Positions 41,048-49,962 of a stretch of 64,000 bases of DNA are shown here, piece after piece. Within the stretch, counting starts at the first letter, position 1. Every line of letters starts with the position of its first letter. Under the pieces are notes generated by a model, which ran no database searches, was not told the origin of the DNA, and worked only from the letters and a program-made list of their open reading frames with translations. Source of the DNA: Hymenobacter swuensis DY53. GTDB taxonomy: Bacteria > Bacteroidota > Bacteroidia > Cytophagales > Hymenobacteraceae. The translations under genes were made by a program, and so were the position numbers. The DNA lies in the NCBI RefSeq assembly GCF_000576555.1, contig NZ_CP007145.1:62001-126000 (forward strand), read 5' to 3'.

Positions 41048-43345
41048 CTAATCCTGTAAGGGGAAGTTGTTTTTGAATACCCGGCCGGTCGTTGGCTGGT
41101 CGAACACGTCGGTATAGGCGGGTCGGATGAGCAGATGCGCGGCCTCAAACGGGTCACCCTCCAGTTCCACGGCAATGTGGCTGCCGGGGTGGCGGGGCTG
41201 GAAGACACAGGCGGGCCGCATCCAGCCCCGGTAAATGTCGGTGCCGACGCGGGCGGGCACTTCGTAGCTCTCCAGCGGATTGCCGGTTTGGGCGTCCAGC
41301 TCCCGCACCCGAAAGATGGGCAGATTCTTCATGCCAACCACCCGCACCCACACGGAGGCTTCATAGTGGGCAGTATCCTGCCGCTGCGGAATGACGCCGC
41401 TAAAAAGCACGGCCTTCTGCTCGTGGCGCAGGGAACCGCCGCCGAGGGGAGTGGTGGTTCCGGTAGCCGGCCAGGTCAGGCGTACCTTGTCGGGCCGGGC
41501 CGGAGTGGCGGTGGCCGCTGAGAGGGCCGCCTGGCGGTATGGGGCCGCTTCCAGGGCGGCTACCGGCAGTTCATAGAGGCTTACGTGCGCATCCTTCAGC
41601 ACCAGCCGGCCCAATGCAACCAGTCGTTTTTCGGGCCCCGAGAGGCCTTCATCGGATACCAGCAGCAGCAGAGCCTTGCGGGAAGGGAAGTGTGTGAGCA
41701 GCTCTTTGGGCAGCTCCGGCGCGGCCAGCAACTGGGCCGCGGCCAGCCCCTGGGCCTGGGAGGTGCGCGACATAGACGAGGCCACGATGGGCAGGCCGGT
41801 TTGCAGGGAGGCGCGCATGGCTTCGTAAGCCGAGGCTGGCATGTTGTTCGTGCCGAACTGCTCGGGGCCCAGCAGGAAGTAGGGCAGCGGTACAATGGCC
41901 TGGTAGGTGCCGTTGCCCTGCCACTGCAGGTAATCGAAATACGTCTCGGTGGGGTGTAGTAGGGCCTGGGGCGTGTAGCGGGCGTCGGCGTTGGTATCGG
42001 TAATGCGCTTGTTCCAAGCGGCCAGGGTGGTGTGGCCTTCCCAGGCCCATACCAGTATCACCAGCGGCACCAGCGTGTAGGCAAAGCTAGCCGCCCGGCG
42101 GTGGCGTAGGTATCGGCTCAGCTGGTAGAAATAGAACACGGCATACACCGTGAAGAAGTAGTAGAAAATCCAGGCAAACCGGCCAATGGAGCGGAACTGC
42201 TTCAGGGGCTTCACCCATTCCAGCAGCCCCTCCAGGCCCCAGCTGAACGGCACGCCGCAGGCAAACAGGAAGGTGAGCAGCCCGGCATACAGGCCCACGC
42301 GCAGGGGAGCCGGCAAAACCGGCCGGAACAGGAGCCGCCACTGCCGGCGCACCAGGTACCGGACGGCTTTTATCGTCGTCAGCACCAGTACCAGCAGGCT
42401 CATCAGGCCGGTGTAGGCCCAGCCTTCCCCCATGGTTTCGGAGGTGTTGAACGCATTGCGCCAGAAGGAAGCCAACGGGTCGAGAATAGGATAGAACACG
42501 CTGGCAAACGTGGAGCGGTATACCAGGAAGCCGTACGGACTGGCCGGCCGGTCAGAAACGGTATCGGTCAGGGCCATCCACACCTGAAACAGCACGATGG
42601 GCAGCACCGCCGTTAGGGCCAGCCGGACGATAAGGCCCGTGGAGTAAGCTGAGCGTGTATGGCGCTTCCGTTGCAGTAGCAGCACGAGGGCGTATGCCAG
42701 TCCCAGCAGCGCCGCCAGCAGCAGAAAGTACGGGTGCAGTAAGCCGGCAAACAGCCCGGTGGCGGCGTAGCCCACCAGCGGCCACCAGGAGCGGGGCGCA
42801 CTTACGGCCCGCACCAGCAGATACCACAGCAGCGGCACCACGAAGGCATACGACAGGGCATAGTGGCCCAGCCACCGCTCCAACTGCGGGGCCATAAAGC
42901 TGATCAAGAGTGCCCCCACCACGGCCGGCCCGGCCGGCAGCAGTACGCGCCGCAGCAGCAGGTACACAATAACTGCCGTGAGGGGCAGGGAAAGCAACAT
43001 CAGGATATTAAGCAGGGCCAGGCCGGAATCGGCAACGGGCAGACCGGCCTGCTGCAGGTACGCCAGCGGAATGCCCAGTAGCGGCTGCCCATCGGCGTAC
43101 ACCAGATGGTCGCCGAAGGGGTAGAGCATCCCGGTAAAATGGGTGCCCTGTCCGTAGCGCAGGTGATAGAGCAGGGAGTAATAGTTCTTCGTGCCATCAC
43201 CTCCCGCCGCAAAGGCATACTGCCCCGGATACAGTACGATGGGGCCAAGAACGGCATACATCAACCCGGCTGTGAGCAGCAGGAGCGTAAGCACTGGGAG
43301 CCCGTGCCGACGAAAAAAGGCAGCGGCGGAAGACGGAATACGCAC
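41048..43345 (-). CDS. large polytopic membrane protein, GT-C-like, with C-terminal beta-sandwich
   Basis: A 765-residue protein starting at GTG 43345. Residues about 15-480 contain roughly twelve hydrophobic helices. The first long loop contains AAGGDGTKNYYSLLYHL, an acidic residue in the place where GT-C transferases keep their catalytic Asp. Residues about 480-765 are extracytoplasmic; the last ~110 (TAHYEASVWVRVVGMKN, ending LLIRPAYTDVF) read like a carbohydrate-binding beta-sandwich. No exact family was recognised. It heads the minus-strand run of glycosyltransferase genes, so it probably transfers or binds a glycan in the periplasm. Confidence 0.72.
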   Translation of the reverse strand: MRIPSSAAAFFRRHGLPVLTLLLLTAGLMYAVLGPIVLYPGQYAFAAGGDGTKNYYSLLYHLRYGQGTHFTGMLYPFGDHLVYADGQPLLGIPLAYLQQAGLPVADSGLALLNILMLLSLPLTAVIVYLLLRRVLLPAGPAVVGALLISFMAPQLERWLGHYALSYAFVVPLLWYLLVRAVSAPRSWWPLVGYAATGLFAGLLHPYFLLLAALLGLAYALVLLLQRKRHTRSAYSTGLIVRLALTAVLPIVLFQVWMALTDTVSDRPASPYGFLVYRSTFASVFYPILDPLASFWRNAFNTSETMGEGWAYTGLMSLLVLVLTTIKAVRYLVRRQWRLLFRPVLPAPLRVGLYAGLLTFLFACGVPFSWGLEGLLEWVKPLKQFRSIGRFAWIFYYFFTVYAVFYFYQLSRYLRHRRAASFAYTLVPLVILVWAWEGHTTLAAWNKRITDTNADARYTPQALLHPTETYFDYLQWQGNGTYQAIVPLPYFLLGPEQFGTNNMPASAYEAMRASLQTGLPIVASSMSRTSQAQGLAAAQLLAAPELPKELLTHFPSRKALLLLVSDEGLSGPEKRLVALGRLVLKDAHVSLYELPVAALEAAPYRQAALSAATATPARPDKVRLTWPATGTTTPLGGGSLRHEQKAVLFSGVIPQRQDTAHYEASVWVRVVGMKNLPIFRVRELDAQTGNPLESYEVPARVGTDIYRGWMRPACVFQPRHPGSHIAVELEGDPFEAAHLLIRPAYTDVFDQPTTGRVFKNNFPLQD

Positions 43346-43522
43346 GAACAGGGATTTGAACGGAGAGAAACTCGGGCAAAGATAATAGCCCAGACATGCC
43401 CTGCTTACTTGTTAAGGCGGCTCAACTCAGTGAAAATCATTTGGGCCGGCGCTGTGCGCCGTGGCGGTTGCATTCCTGCCCGCCGCTAGGTCGGGAATGG
43501 AGGCTGGTGCCCCTTGCTTCTC

Positions 43523-43530
43523 TATATTTG
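43523..43530 (+). promoter_or_regulatory. -7 element for the membrane protein at 43576
   Basis: TATATTTG matches TAnnTTTG and predicts a transcript start near 43536, about 40 nt before the ATG at 43576. It supports that start over the longer frame from 43396. No -33 TTTG was found. Confidence 0.5.
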
Positions 43531-43575
43531 CTGCCCCCGACTCTCTGGTGGCTGTTTCGCCCTATCCCGTATTCT

Positions 43576-44994
43576 ATGACTCTTCTTTCCCGAGCGGGGC
43601 GCACCCTGTTCTGGCTCCTGCTGGGGGCTCTGGTGTTGATTAGTGCCGGCCTCTACAATGGCTTTCCGCTCGTCACCTCCGACTCAGGCACGTACCTGAA
43701 CAGTGCCGTGACCCTGACCGTGCCCGATGACCGGCCCGTAACCTACGGCTTGTGGGTACTGCTTACCGGCATGCGCGGCACGCTCTGGCTGGTGATTTTT
43801 GCCCAGGGGCTGCTGCTGGCCGGGCTGCTGTGGCGGTGCATCACGGTATTTGCGCCCCGGCTGCAGCATCCGGCGGCGCGGCTGGCTCTACTGGCCGGCG
43901 TTACCTGGCTGACGGGTGTTTCGTGGTACTGCAGCCAGTTGATGCCCGATATTTTTACCGCCGTGGGCGCCCTGGCCCTAGCCCTGCTGCTGCTGAAACG
44001 CTCGGGGCTGCCGGAACAACTGCTGCTGCTGGCGGTGCTGCTGCTTTCCGCTCTCATGCACTCTTCCAACCTGCTCACCTTTTTGCTCACGGTACTCGGC
44101 GTGGGCGCGGTGGGCTGGCAGCAGGGGCTATTCCGGCGGCAGGTGCTGCACCGCCCCACCTGGCTCCTGACGCTGCTGGTTACGCTGGCGGGCTGGGGTA
44201 TTCTGCCGCTGCTGCACGCCAGACTGGGCGGGGGCTTCGAGCTGTCCAAAGCGTCGTCGGCATTTCTGATGGCCCGACTCTCGGAAAGCGGCGTGCTGGA
44301 GAAGTTTCTGCAGGCGAATTGCGGCCCCCAGAACCAGTACCGCTTATGCGAATTCCGGGACAAGCTGCCCAATGATGCCATTACCTTCATGTGGGACGCC
44401 AACAGCCCCCTGAACCAAACGGGTGGCTGGAACGCCAACCGGTCCGAATATCAGCAGATCATCGGGCAGGTGCTTCGTTCCCCTCGCTACTACCCGCTGC
44501 TGGTGTCGGAGAGCGTGCAGGCAACGCTGCGGCAGCTCACCCACATCGGCCACGGCGACGGGCTGACGGCTTTCCGCGAGAATACCAACCCCTACTGGAA
44601 GGTCGGAGAGTATGCTCCGTATGAGTTGAAAGAGTACATGTCGTCGATGCAGAACCGCAGTCAGCTGGACTTCAAGGACCTCAATGAGCGGGTATACGGA
44701 GCACATCTGCTGGCACTTTTAGTGCTGGGGGCGTTGCTGCTGGGCCCCTGGCGGACCCGCATTGCCCCGGCAGCGGTGGGACTGGTACTGGTTTGTGGGG
44801 CCGCAGTGGTGAGCAACGCGCTGGTTACCGGGAGCCTGGCCAACGTGCTCGACCGGTTGCAGGGCCGGGTTTCGTGGCTGCTGCCCTGGGCGTGTCTGCT
44901 GCTGTTGGCGCAGTATCTGCCGCGCTGGACGCCCCGGGTGGCGCAGCTGCTGGCCCGGACCGAACCGCCGCAACCGCCACGGATGCCGGAGTAA
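43576..44994 (+). CDS. polytopic membrane protein, probable GT-C glycosyltransferase
   Basis: A 472-residue protein (start MTLLSRAGRTLFWLLLGALV) with about ten transmembrane helices. The first extracytoplasmic loop reads GFPLVTSDSGTYLNSAVTL, placing an acidic residue where GT-C enzymes hold their catalytic Asp. A soluble loop of about 130 residues (about 240-380) contains CGPQNQYRLCEFRD and WDANSPLNQTGGW. No family name can be given with confidence. It is divergent from the 765-residue protein and begins a plus-strand run with a lipoprotein and another polytopic protein, in the glycan region. Confidence 0.7.
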   Translation: MTLLSRAGRTLFWLLLGALVLISAGLYNGFPLVTSDSGTYLNSAVTLTVPDDRPVTYGLWVLLTGMRGTLWLVIFAQGLLLAGLLWRCITVFAPRLQHPAARLALLAGVTWLTGVSWYCSQLMPDIFTAVGALALALLLLKRSGLPEQLLLLAVLLLSALMHSSNLLTFLLTVLGVGAVGWQQGLFRRQVLHRPTWLLTLLVTLAGWGILPLLHARLGGGFELSKASSAFLMARLSESGVLEKFLQANCGPQNQYRLCEFRDKLPNDAITFMWDANSPLNQTGGWNANRSEYQQIIGQVLRSPRYYPLLVSESVQATLRQLTHIGHGDGLTAFRENTNPYWKVGEYAPYELKEYMSSMQNRSQLDFKDLNERVYGAHLLALLVLGALLLGPWRTRIAPAAVGLVLVCGAAVVSNALVTGSLANVLDRLQGRVSWLLPWACLLLLAQYLPRWTPRVAQLLARTEPPQPPRMPE

Positions 44995-45062
44995 GCCGCC
45001 TGCCGCCGCCGGTTACCGTAAACTAATGCTCCGGGGCCGGTGGCAACTACTGATATTCTGTC

Positions 45063-45070
45063 TAATTTCG
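45063..45070 (+). promoter_or_regulatory. -7-like element upstream of the lipoprotein gene
   Basis: TAATTTCG differs from TAnnTTTG in one base and lies 27 nt before the ATG at 45098. The same TTCG variant occurs before the 3-hydroxyanthranilate dioxygenase and kynurenine monooxygenase genes. Confidence 0.3.
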
Positions 45071-45097
45071 CCGCTAAAATAACCTGCTGATTCCCGC

Positions 45098-45631
45098 ATG
45101 AAATCATTGTTTTACGCTCTGACGGCCCTGAGCCTGGTTGCCTGTTCCTCTGATGCCGAGAAAGGCGACGCCGGCGACTACATCACCCGCAACGATTTTG
45201 AGTCGATGGTTGGCTGGCTGCCCGATGCCGGTACGCTCACCAAAGCCCACGCACATTCTGGTGCTTATGCCGTAGTAGTAGACCCCGAACACGAGTTCAG
45301 CCTCACGTACAATGCGCAGCTGGGCAAAGTAAGCCCTCACAAGCTGAAAGGTATTACACTGGAAGCTTGGGTTTTCCTGCCCGATAACAAAGCCACGGGC
45401 GTGCTGGGCGTGCAGATAACCGATCCGGACCAAGGCAATAAGGAGGTATTCGGCGACGGTATCAAACTGCAGGAGGCGGTGAAGGAGTACAACAAGTGGG
45501 TGAAAGTGAGCAAGGAAATCACCCTGCCCGCCAACATTGCCTACACCCAAAACCTGAAGGTATTCCTGTGGCGCTCCGGAGCCGCTTCGCCGGTGTACAT
45601 GGATGATATCAGCATTAAGGGCGTAGAATAA
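45098..45631 (+). CDS. small lipoprotein with carbohydrate-binding-like beta-sandwich
   Basis: A 177-residue lipoprotein. The N-terminus MKSLFYALTALSLVAC gives a clear lipobox (LVAC). The mature domain runs NDFESMVGW, then AHAHSGAYAVVVD, ITLEAWVFLPDNK, and ends SPVYMDDISIKGVE. This is the pattern of a CBM4/9-type jelly roll, in which a strand carrying YMDDI closes the fold. It lies between two polytopic putative glycosyltransferases and resembles the C-terminal domain of the 765-residue protein at 41048-43345. It may hold a glycan at the membrane surface. It has no catalytic motif. Confidence 0.78.
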   Translation: MKSLFYALTALSLVACSSDAEKGDAGDYITRNDFESMVGWLPDAGTLTKAHAHSGAYAVVVDPEHEFSLTYNAQLGKVSPHKLKGITLEAWVFLPDNKATGVLGVQITDPDQGNKEVFGDGIKLQEAVKEYNKWVKVSKEITLPANIAYTQNLKVFLWRSGAASPVYMDDISIKGVE

Positions 45632-45674
45632 GCCGCCGGTTGCGGGCCACCCGAGCCGCTTTCTTTTGGTGTAT

Positions 45675-47012
45675 ATGCAGCCAGCTTCTTCGCGTATTTC
45701 CGCCTCCTTCGCCCGCCTGAGGCAGCAACCCTGGGCGTGGCAGCTGGGCGCCACGCTGGCTTTCTGGGGACAGGTTCGCCTGTTTACCGATCTGCGTGGC
45801 CATTACGGTCCGCTCTGGAGCCCGCTCTGGTTTTACCTGGTATCCGTGCTGCTGTGCGGCTGCGCCCTGATGGCCCAATTGCGGGCTACGCCGGCTGCGG
45901 TGCCGCCCGCCCTGGAAAGCCGGCGGGTGCTGGGGTCCTGGGCCACGGTGCTCTTGGGGGGCTTGGCGGTATTGTACGTGCAGGCTCCTGTTATTGCCGG
46001 GCACCCCATCGACGTGCTGCAGTCCGATATCATTCCGATTCTGCAGAATTACGTGACGCGGTTTCAGAGCGGCGAGGTGGTGTACCGCTATATCACTAAC
46101 CTGCCGTATCCGCTGTTTCCTAACCACCTGCCGCTGCAATGGCTACCCTACGTGGTGGCGGAGCAGTTGGGAGTTGACTACCGCTGGTGGGCGCTGGGCA
46201 TTCTGTTGTTGGGAGGCTTGGGCGCGTACCTGGCCTTCCTTAATGCGCAACGGCTACCACTGGTGCTGTTTGCCGGGTTGGCCGTGCTGCCCTGGCTGTT
46301 GCTGCGGCATCTTATCAAGGTAGATAGTGGCCTGTATGCGCAAACAGTTGAGCTGACCATCATTGCGTATTACTGCCTGCTGGCTGCTTCCATTTTCTCC
46401 CGCTCGGCACTGGTACAGGCAACCGCCTTGGTTTTGTGCCTGTTGTCGCGTTACTCAGTGGTGTTTTGGGTGCCGTTTTTTCTGTGGCTGCTGTGGCGGG
46501 AGCGGGGGCGGTGTCACGCGGTAACGGTGGCGGGGCTTACGGGACTGGGCATCGTGCTCATCTACGTGGTGCCCTTCCTGTCAAAGGACTGGACAATTTT
46601 TACGCACGCGCTGAGCGAGTATAAAATTGCTACCCTCGGCGAATGGAGCCGTGACAACGGCCCCGGCGGCAAGCCTTATCATCTGTTTTCGGGTCTGGGC
46701 TTTGCTTCCTACTTCTACACCTTCGGCGGGGGCGATATTCCAGCGCGTATCAGTCTGCTACAGAAAGCCCATATCCTGGCCTCGGCGGGAGCGGTAGCAT
46801 TGAGTGCGGGCGTGTACTGGAAGCTGCGTCACCGGCTCGATTACCGGGCCCTGGCCCTTATTTCGCTGGGCTTCTACCTGAGTACATTCTACGCCTTCAT
46901 TCAGATTCCCTACGCCTACCTCACCTCCCTCACGCTGTTTATTGCCGTGTTTGTGTTGGCTATTGCCTGGCGGCAGCCGGTCAGCAAATTGCCAGCTCCG
47001 GCGCAGCCCTGA
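45675..47012 (+). CDS. polytopic membrane protein, probable GT-C glycosyltransferase
   Basis: A 445-residue protein starting at the ATG at 45675; upstream in-frame TTG and GTG codons are less likely. It has about eleven transmembrane helices. A long loop after the third helix contains VLQSDIIPILQNYVTRFQSGEVVYRYI, with an acidic residue suited to the GT-C catalytic position, and then YPLFPNHLPLQWLPYV. Later loops include KDWTIFTHALSEYK. No named family was recognised. Position within the glycan region and the fold pattern support a membrane glycosyltransferase using a polyprenyl-phosphate donor. Confidence 0.7.
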   Translation: MQPASSRISASFARLRQQPWAWQLGATLAFWGQVRLFTDLRGHYGPLWSPLWFYLVSVLLCGCALMAQLRATPAAVPPALESRRVLGSWATVLLGGLAVLYVQAPVIAGHPIDVLQSDIIPILQNYVTRFQSGEVVYRYITNLPYPLFPNHLPLQWLPYVVAEQLGVDYRWWALGILLLGGLGAYLAFLNAQRLPLVLFAGLAVLPWLLLRHLIKVDSGLYAQTVELTIIAYYCLLAASIFSRSALVQATALVLCLLSRYSVVFWVPFFLWLLWRERGRCHAVTVAGLTGLGIVLIYVVPFLSKDWTIFTHALSEYKIATLGEWSRDNGPGGKPYHLFSGLGFASYFYTFGGGDIPARISLLQKAHILASAGAVALSAGVYWKLRHRLDYRALALISLGFYLSTFYAFIQIPYAYLTSLTLFIAVFVLAIAWRQPVSKLPAPAQP

Positions 47013-47046
47013 ACAGATAAAACAGCCAGCCGGTAGCTACCAAAAC

Positions 47047-47093
47047 CAACCCGCCGTTCCTTTCCGCCAAGTGCCGGAAGAAGCGGCGGGTTG
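47047..47093. terminator. hairpin between convergent membrane-protein and SDR genes
   Basis: CAACCCGCCG (47047-47056) pairs with CGGCGGGTTG (47084-47093), with TTCC/GGAA pairing inside. There is no clear T-run. Its position 7 nt before the SDR stop suggests a terminator role. Confidence 0.5.
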
Positions 47094-47099
47094 CGTGCG

Positions 47100-47885
47100 T
47101 TACAGATTTCCCGTTCGGCCGCCGTCAACCGGCACGTTGATACCCGTGATGTAGCCGGCCGCCTCCGAGGCCAGGAATACCACGGCTGCCGCTACTTCCG
47201 GGGCCTGCCCGAAGCGGCCCGCTGGAATTCCCTTGAGCATAGCCGCCTCCACCTGTTCGGTAGTCTGGCCGGTCTGCTCGGTTTTCTTCTCAATAAGGGA
47301 GGTGTGCCGCTGCGTGACGGTGGCCCCGGGCAGCACGTTATTTACGGTAATGCCGTCGGCGGCCAGCTCAGTAGCCAGCGTTTTAGCCCAGTTGCCCACG
47401 GCCGCCCGAATAGTATTGCTCACGCCCAGTCCCGGCAACGGCTGCTTCACGGAAGTGCTGATGATGTTGATGATGCGGCCGTACTGGCGCTGCCGCATGC
47501 CCGGCACCAAGGCCTGGGCCAGCAAATGGTTACACACCAAGTGCTGCTCAAACGCTGCCCGAAACGCCTCAATGGGAGCATCCAGAATAGGCCCGCCGGC
47601 GGGGCCGCCCGTGTTGTTCACCAGAATATCGAAGCCGGCCGGGTGCGCCGCCAGATACATCTGTACCTGCTGCTGCAACTGGTCCGGGTAGCTGAAATCG
47701 GCCACGATAAAGTCGTGCTGCTGGCCGGCCGGGGTGGGCAGGGCCGCCACGGCTTCATGCAGGCGGGCTTCGTTGCGGGCGAGTAGCGTGACGGTAGCGC
47801 CGCGCCGGGCCAGTTCTTCGGCCACGGCTCGGCCAATACCCTGCGTGCTGCCTCCTACCAGGGCGCGTTGAGAAACAAAATCCAT
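47100..47885 (-). CDS. SDR-family oxidoreductase-like protein with altered catalytic residues
   Basis: A 261-residue short-chain dehydrogenase fold beginning MDFVSQRALVGGSTQGIGRAV. The cofactor loop GGSTQGIG and the NNTGGPAGG strand are present. Where a classical SDR has YxxxK, this protein reads LGVSNTIRAAVGNWAKTL, so both the tyrosine and the lysine are replaced. The serine in IISTSVKQ remains. This matches the divergent 'BKR-like' SDR subgroup that lacks a perfect catalytic tetrad. It lies divergent from the 3-hydroxyanthranilate dioxygenase gene and could have a role in aminomuconate breakdown, but that is inference. Confidence 0.85.
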   Translation of the reverse strand: MDFVSQRALVGGSTQGIGRAVAEELARRGATVTLLARNEARLHEAVAALPTPAGQQHDFIVADFSYPDQLQQQVQMYLAAHPAGFDILVNNTGGPAGGPILDAPIEAFRAAFEQHLVCNHLLAQALVPGMRQRQYGRIINIISTSVKQPLPGLGVSNTIRAAVGNWAKTLATELAADGITVNNVLPGATVTQRHTSLIEKKTEQTGQTTEQVEAAMLKGIPAGRFGQAPEVAAAVVFLASEAAGYITGINVPVDGGRTGNL

Positions 47886-48050
47886 TGGTGTTTTAGTGGG
47901 TTGACTACGGAATGAATTACGGTCTTAGGTAGCCGTAAAGTACGTGGGAACCGGTAAGTGAACCGGTAGCGGGCGTTGGAACGTCATGCAAACACCTACA
48001 TTCGTACTGCCGCATAATTTAGTAAGTCACTACATCAACCCCTCGTCGCT

Positions 48051-48587
48051 ATGCTCGTCGCTCGTCCGTTCAACTTCCAGCAGTGGATTGATGACCACCG
48101 TCATCTGCTTAAACCGCCGGTAGGTAACCAGCAGGTTTTCAAAGATAACAAAGACTTCATCGTGATGGTGGTAGGTGGCCCCAACGCCCGCAAAGACTAC
48201 CATGTGGATGAAGGGGAGGAGCTGTTCCTGCAGCTGGAAGGCGATATGGTGGTGAAGATCATCGAAGACGGCAAACCGGTGGATATTGAAATAAAGGCAG
48301 GAAGCATGTTTCTGCTGCCGGGCGGGGTGCCTCACTCGCCGCGCCGGCCGGCCGGCACCGTGGGCCTGGTGCTGGAGCGCTACCGCACGCCCGGCGAGCT
48401 GGATGGCTTTCAATGGTACTGCGAAAACTGCGGCCACAAGCTGCACGAGGAATTCGCCGAAATAACCGACATCGTGGCCCAGCTGCCGCCGATTATGGAC
48501 CGTTTCTGGGCTTCCGATGCCCTGCGGACCTGCAAGGTGTGTGGCACCTACATGGCGGCGCCAGCGCCGGTTGTTCCTGTTTCTTGA
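48051..48587 (+). CDS. nbaC: 3-hydroxyanthranilate 3,4-dioxygenase
   Basis: A 178-residue cupin enzyme that opens the ring of 3-hydroxyanthranilate to 2-amino-3-carboxymuconate semialdehyde (ACMS). The iron ligands are visible: His in NARKDYHVDEGEE, Glu in the same segment, and His in GGVPHSPRRP. RPAGTVGLVLERYR follows, as in the family. The C-terminus has the bacterial second metal site, CENCGHK and CKVCGTY. It leads a tight plus-strand run with a membrane protein, ACMS decarboxylase and kynureninase. A TACATTCG motif at 47997-48004 may be its -7 element. The call is firm. Confidence 0.96.
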   Translation: MLVARPFNFQQWIDDHRHLLKPPVGNQQVFKDNKDFIVMVVGGPNARKDYHVDEGEELFLQLEGDMVVKIIEDGKPVDIEIKAGSMFLLPGGVPHSPRRPAGTVGLVLERYRTPGELDGFQWYCENCGHKLHEEFAEITDIVAQLPPIMDRFWASDALRTCKVCGTYMAAPAPVVPVS

Positions 48588-48613
48588 GTTGTTAGCTTAT
48601 CCCGGTATCCTGC

Positions 48614-49942
48614 GTGAAATCCAGTATCGTCTTTTTTCTCACCGCTGCCCTACTGATCCTGGCCACTTTCAACGACAAGCGTTGGAAGCCCTTGGAAGTA
48701 TTCGATAACGACCCGGGCGGCTACTATGTGTATCTGCCCTCGGTGCTGCTCTACCAAGATGCCGGCCGCGCCGATTCGCTGCAGGGTGTTCGGGCCACTT
48801 ACCGCCCGGGCCCCCGGCCTTATATGGGGCTGGTGCAATTGCCCAATGGCAACACCATTTCTAAGTACCCGCTGGGTGTAGCCCTGGCCGAGCTACCCTG
48901 GTTTGCCGGGGCGCACACCTGGGCCCGCCTGCGCGGTCAACCCGCCGATGGCTTTTCGCGGCCTTACCAGCAGGCCATTATGCTGGCTGGGTTATTTCAC
49001 GGGTTGCTGGGGCTGTGGCTACTCCGCAAGTTGCTGCGGCGCTACTTCCCGCAGGATGACACTACCGTGGCTTGGGCACTTGCCGGCATCGGGCTGGGAA
49101 CCAACTGGTTTATGTACGCCAGCTACGAAAGCCCGATGGCGCACAGTCTGCTTTTCCTGTGGCACGTGGGCATTGTGTGGACTACCGGGGCCTGGTACGA
49201 AACCCGGCAAACCCGCTGGGCCGCCGGCCTGGGCCTGCTACTGGGCCTAGCAATGCTGGCCCGACCCACCGAAGCCCTGTACGCGCTGGTGCCGGTGGGC
49301 TGGGGAATTGCCACGCAGGGTGGCTTGGCCGGCTGGGGTCGCTGGCTTCTGGGCAGGCCCCGGCAGGTAGTATTGGCGGTTGCCTGCGCGCTGGCCGTGG
49401 TGATATGGCAGCCCGTATTCTGGCACGCCGTGAGTGGGCATTGGTGGCTGGATACGTACCAGGGCGAGGGGTTCGACTTTGCCCGGCCTCACTTGCTGGA
49501 GGGGTTGTTCAGCTTCAAAAAGGGCTGGCTGCTGTACACGCCGCTGGCCGGCGTAGCCTTGCTGGGCCTGCTGGTACTGCCGTCCCGTTTGCGCGGGGTA
49601 GGAGGGGCCTTGCTCCTGACGCTGCCCGTCGTGCTGTACGTTACCTTCAGCTGGCGCGAATGGTGGTACGGGGGCAGTTTCGGGGCCCGGCCGCTCATTA
49701 GCGCGTATCCGTTACTGGCCCTGGCCCTGGCGGCGCTGGTAGCCACTTCGGCCACCTGGAAAACGCCGCGCCGGGTGGCGGTACGAGCAGTGCTGGTACT
49801 GGGTATTACCCTAAATATGTGGCAGACCTACCAGTACGCGGCCGGGGTTATTCACTGGGACAGCATGACGGCGGAACGGTATCGGCGCGTATTTTTCCTG
49901 ACTTCGCTCCGGCAACTGCCCGAGGATTTGCGCACTCCCTGA
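48614..49942 (+). CDS. polytopic membrane protein, probable GT-C glycosyltransferase
   Basis: A 442-residue protein starting at GTG 48614, with about nine transmembrane helices. The first loop reads [21 protein letters not shown]; an Asp followed by GGYY is a recurrent pattern at the GT-C active site. [22 protein letters not shown] and [21 protein letters not shown] are further loop motifs. It sits 26 nt after the hydroxyanthranilate dioxygenase and 20 nt before ACMS decarboxylase, so it is probably co-transcribed with them although its likely role in glycan assembly is unrelated. A transporter is an alternative but no transporter signature is seen. Confidence 0.7.
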   Translation: MKSSIVFFLTAALLILATFNDKRWKPLEVFDNDPGGYYVYLPSVLLYQDAGRADSLQGVRATYRPGPRPYMGLVQLPNGNTISKYPLGVALAELPWFAGAHTWARLRGQPADGFSRPYQQAIMLAGLFHGLLGLWLLRKLLRRYFPQDDTTVAWALAGIGLGTNWFMYASYESPMAHSLLFLWHVGIVWTTGAWYETRQTRWAAGLGLLLGLAMLARPTEALYALVPVGWGIATQGGLAGWGRWLLGRPRQVVLAVACALAVVIWQPVFWHAVSGHWWLDTYQGEGFDFARPHLLEGLFSFKKGWLLYTPLAGVALLGLLVLPSRLRGVGGALLLTLPVVLYVTFSWREWWYGGSFGARPLISAYPLLALALAALVATSATWKTPRRVAVRAVLVLGITLNMWQTYQYAAGVIHWDSMTAERYRRVFFLTSLRQLPEDLRTP

Positions 49943-49962
49943 TTTTAGCTCTCCTTCGCGCC

